Source: Thalassospira lucentensis
Lineage (GTDB): Bacteria > Pseudomonadota > Alphaproteobacteria > Rhodospirillales > Thalassospiraceae
Assembly: GCF_032921865.1 (NCBI RefSeq)
Contig: NZ_CP136684.1
Span: 2,577,001-2,641,000, forward strand
DNA length: 64,000 nucleotides
Direction of reading: 5' to 3'
A program made the position numbers and the translations under genes. Below are positions 62,026-64,000 of this stretch, piece by piece. The notes beneath the pieces were generated by a model. The model searched no databases. It was not told where the DNA came from and worked only from the letters and a program-made list of their open reading frames with translations. The first letter of the stretch is position 1; the number at the start of each line of letters is the position of its first letter.

Positions 62026-63012
62026 GTGTTTGTCGACAGTCCCTTTTGGCTCGCCATTCTGGTGTCCGGTGTTATCGCAACGGTTTTGATGCTCGCCCTT
62101 TGGTTGGGGCTTGAGCGGGCAATGGCCCGGCGCATGGTACTCGCCGCTGTCATCCCGGCGGTAGCGGTGGCTGTTCCGGCGGCCATCGGTTTGCCGGAAA
62201 CCGCGCGTGGCGGTGTGGGTGCCGCACTTCTTATGCTGGTGCTGGGCGGGGTTTGTGGCGCAATCCTTGATTTTGCACATCTGCGTGCGCGGCCTTGCGC
62301 GATTGTTGCGGCCATTCTGATGTTGCTGGGCGGTTGGCTGGTTCTGGCGGCTCCTGTTACCGGGCTTCTGTATCATCCAGGCGGGTTGGTGACGCTGGTA
62401 TGGGGTGCCTATATCCTGATCGGGGCGTCCTTCCTGTGGGTCTCACGCCCGAATTTTGACGAGGACGAAGACCCGGGCACGACCAAGGGCAGGGGCAAAA
62501 AGAACGGCAAATCTGCAAAAACCGCCAAAACATCGACAAAATCCAATGTCACAAGCGACGAGGATGTCGCAAGACCGGCACCAGTTGCGACCTTTGTGGC
62601 ACTTGCGGTCGGGCAGGGGATTATCGCCGCCCAGTTCGACCTGCGCGATCAGGTGGTTTTTCAGGCCGGTCTTTCGGTCGCCCTTATGGTGGCGCTGGTT
62701 TCCGAAAAGGCCGCCCCGCAATATCGTGCAGCGTTGTGGCTGGCGATCAGTACCGCGCTGATGGCAAGTGCATCGGGCGTGATGCTGGCAGCACCGGCGT
62801 CAGCATTTGCCATGGCGGTCCTGGTTCTGGTGGTGTTTGCCGGATCGGGTGCAGCGCGGATTGCAGCACTTTTGCCAGCCGATATCGGTGCGAATGCCGG
62901 GCCGGGCGGTGCGGTTCTGGCGATGCTGGTGCGGGTATCGGTTCTGGCATTGCCAGTGTTGGTGGCGGCACTTGTGGCCTATATCGGGGCGACAATGCAG
63001 TCAATTCCTTAA
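62026..63012 (+). CDS. Multispan membrane protein of unknown function
   Basis: A 328-residue protein with about nine hydrophobic segments in two groups, split by a charged central loop (about 144-185, NFDEDEDPGTTKGRGKKNGKS, Lys/Ser/Thr-rich). GTG start at 62026 preceded by GCAGGAT. No family recognised. Confidence 0.7.
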   Translation: MFVDSPFWLAILVSGVIATVLMLALWLGLERAMARRMVLAAVIPAVAVAVPAAIGLPETARGGVGAALLMLVLGGVCGAILDFAHLRARPCAIVAAILMLLGGWLVLAAPVTGLLYHPGGLVTLVWGAYILIGASFLWVSRPNFDEDEDPGTTKGRGKKNGKSAKTAKTSTKSNVTSDEDVARPAPVATFVALAVGQGIIAAQFDLRDQVVFQAGLSVALMVALVSEKAAPQYRAALWLAISTALMASASGVMLAAPASAFAMAVLVLVVFAGSGAARIAALLPADIGANAGPGGAVLAMLVRVSVLALPVLVAALVAYIGATMQSIP

Positions 63013-63235
63013 GGAATGCGGGACAAGGCTTGACCAAAAGCGCTGATTCTATTCATCTTTGCCTAACTGTTGCACTGTAATCTCGGTTTGTTACGTTATG
63101 GAAACTGTGTGCCGAAAGTAGTACAAGTTTCGAATTAACGCGTCGGGTGGGGCGTTTGGGGGACTTAATGACTGCCAGTTACAAGGTTTCGACGCCACCC
63201 GTAATAATCATAACCACCGTTCAAGGATATTACCG

Positions 63236-64000
63236 GTGAAAAGACCTTATATCCTCGTCATCATTGGCGTTTTGCTGATTGTTGCCGCGATCTCGTTGAA
63301 TTACATGCTGACACAGTCGGTAGACGAAACCGATACGCCGGCACGAACAACAGCTCCGCCCGCCGTGACACCGGATGCCGGAAACACGCAGCAGGCCGCG
63401 CCGGAACAAACCGACGCAGCACCCGAAGTTCGTACGCCGAGCTTTGACGTCGTGCGCATCGGCCCGGATGGCAATGCCGTGATTGCTGGCCGCGCTGCCC
63501 CGAACAGTACCGTGCGTATCCGCGAGGGTGACGAAGTTATCGGACAGGCAACCGCCGATGAACGCGGTGAATGGGTGGTTTTGCCTGAGAAACCGCTGGC
63601 AAGCGGTGATCGGGAACTGTCACTTGAATCCGAAGACAGCACCGGTGAAATTCACAAGGGCGATGATAATGTCGTGGTTCTGATCCCGGAAAAACCGGCT
63701 GCCGGTGACACCGCAACTGCCGATCAGACATCGGGTGATGATGCCGCCAAAAACGATGATGCGGCAGAACAGCCGATCATTGCCATGCGCGTGCCCAAGG
63801 AAGGCGGCGCTGCCACCGTCCTGCAGGGACCGGCTCCCGAAGATATGAGCAAGGAAACCGCCCGCGAACTGGCCGAAGCCATGCCGCAGGGATCGGAAAT
63901 GCCTGCCGCGACCGCCGAACAACCTGCAGCCGCCATGCCACGCCTGTCGATTGATGTTGTCGATTATGACGAAGAAGGTCGTGTTGCCATGTCTGGCAAG
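63236..64000 (+). CDS. Envelope protein with Ig-like repeats, C-terminus outside the window
   Basis: 255 residues visible, open to the window end. GTG 63236 follows AAGGAT. One membrane anchor (YILVIIGVLLIVAAISLNYML) is followed by a Pro/Ala/Thr/Asp-rich linker and a bacterial Ig/BIg-like unit (FDVVRIGPDGNAVIAGRAAPNSTVRIREGDEVIGQATADERGEW), with a second unit starting (LSIDVVDYDEEGRVAMSGK). In alphaproteobacteria this layout usually ends in LysM; that part is not visible. Confidence 0.75.
   Translation, partial: MKRPYILVIIGVLLIVAAISLNYMLTQSVDETDTPARTTAPPAVTPDAGNTQQAAPEQTDAAPEVRTPSFDVVRIGPDGNAVIAGRAAPNSTVRIREGDEVIGQATADERGEWVVLPEKPLASGDRELSLESEDSTGEIHKGDDNVVVLIPEKPAAGDTATADQTSGDDAAKNDDAAEQPIIAMRVPKEGGAATVLQGPAPEDMSKETARELAEAMPQGSEMPAATAEQPAAAMPRLSIDVVDYDEEGRVAMSGK

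Noticed and set aside
1..64000. tRNA/rRNA genes, insertion sequences, phage genes, CRISPR arrays
   Set aside because: Read for these on both strands; no T-loop/CCA patterns in context, transposase or integrase motifs, or regularly spaced repeats were seen.

Overview
The window looks like ordinary chromosome from a free-living, probably marine alphaproteobacterium of the Rhodospirillales, most likely Thalassospira or a close relative. This rests on a full-length CckA hybrid kinase, a recA with an alphaproteobacterial GTTC-N7-GTTC LexA box followed by alaS, a NADP isocitrate dehydrogenase, and the dense set of LysR, Lrp, EamA and MFS genes. The genus is inference from gene content, not from a search. 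I see no tRNA, rRNA, insertion sequence, prophage or CRISPR array. About fifty genes are supported, including several too short for an ORF list.

Layout. 0-5 kb: class A beta-lactamase, cckA, and a LysR regulator divergent from the next block. 4.7-10.4 kb: YcaC-like hydrolase, exported YtcJ-like amidohydrolase, two tandem XapX mini-proteins, an MFS exporter and a periplasmic binding protein. 10.4-14.4 kb: cation exchanger, PH-domain membrane protein, class D beta-lactamase, EamA transporter. 14.4-16.3 kb: a NikL/NikK-like pair divergent from nikR. 16.5-22.3 kb: recA, two entericidin-like lipoproteins around a DUF1328 gene, a NIPSNAP protein, alaS, and a small unknown. 22.3-31.8 kb: EamA/Lrp, LysR/DUF2798, DUF2254, TetR and MFS genes, a lipoprotein, a TPR protein and an AraC regulator. 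31.9-37.4 kb: MoxR plus VWA pair, Lrp/RocB-like peptidase, glpQ-like gene. 37.5-41.5 kb: WrbA-type quinone reductase, pirin, binding protein, icd. 42-45.5 kb: tetR-emrA-emrB-like efflux locus with twin operators. 45.6-52.7 kb: PhoD-like phosphatase, a structured intergenic region that may encode an sRNA, EamA, flavin reductase/Rrf2, LysR, di-haem peroxidase. 52.7-61 kb: the most interesting block. 61-64 kb: LOG-family enzyme, an unknown membrane protein, and the start of an envelope protein cut by the window end.

The 53-61 kb block is one B12 response. Two clearly related cobalamin riboswitch cassettes face each other. One precedes metE (B12-independent methionine synthase) and an overlapping double-hotdog thioesterase. 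The other precedes nrdA-nrdB (B12-independent class I ribonucleotide reductase). Both have the same architecture: aptamer, a shared 23-nt element, a terminator, then a hairpin over the ribosome binding site. NrdB has Phe where the tyrosyl radical normally sits, as in class Ic enzymes. The thioesterase as part of a B12-starvation operon has, as far as I know, no established explanation.
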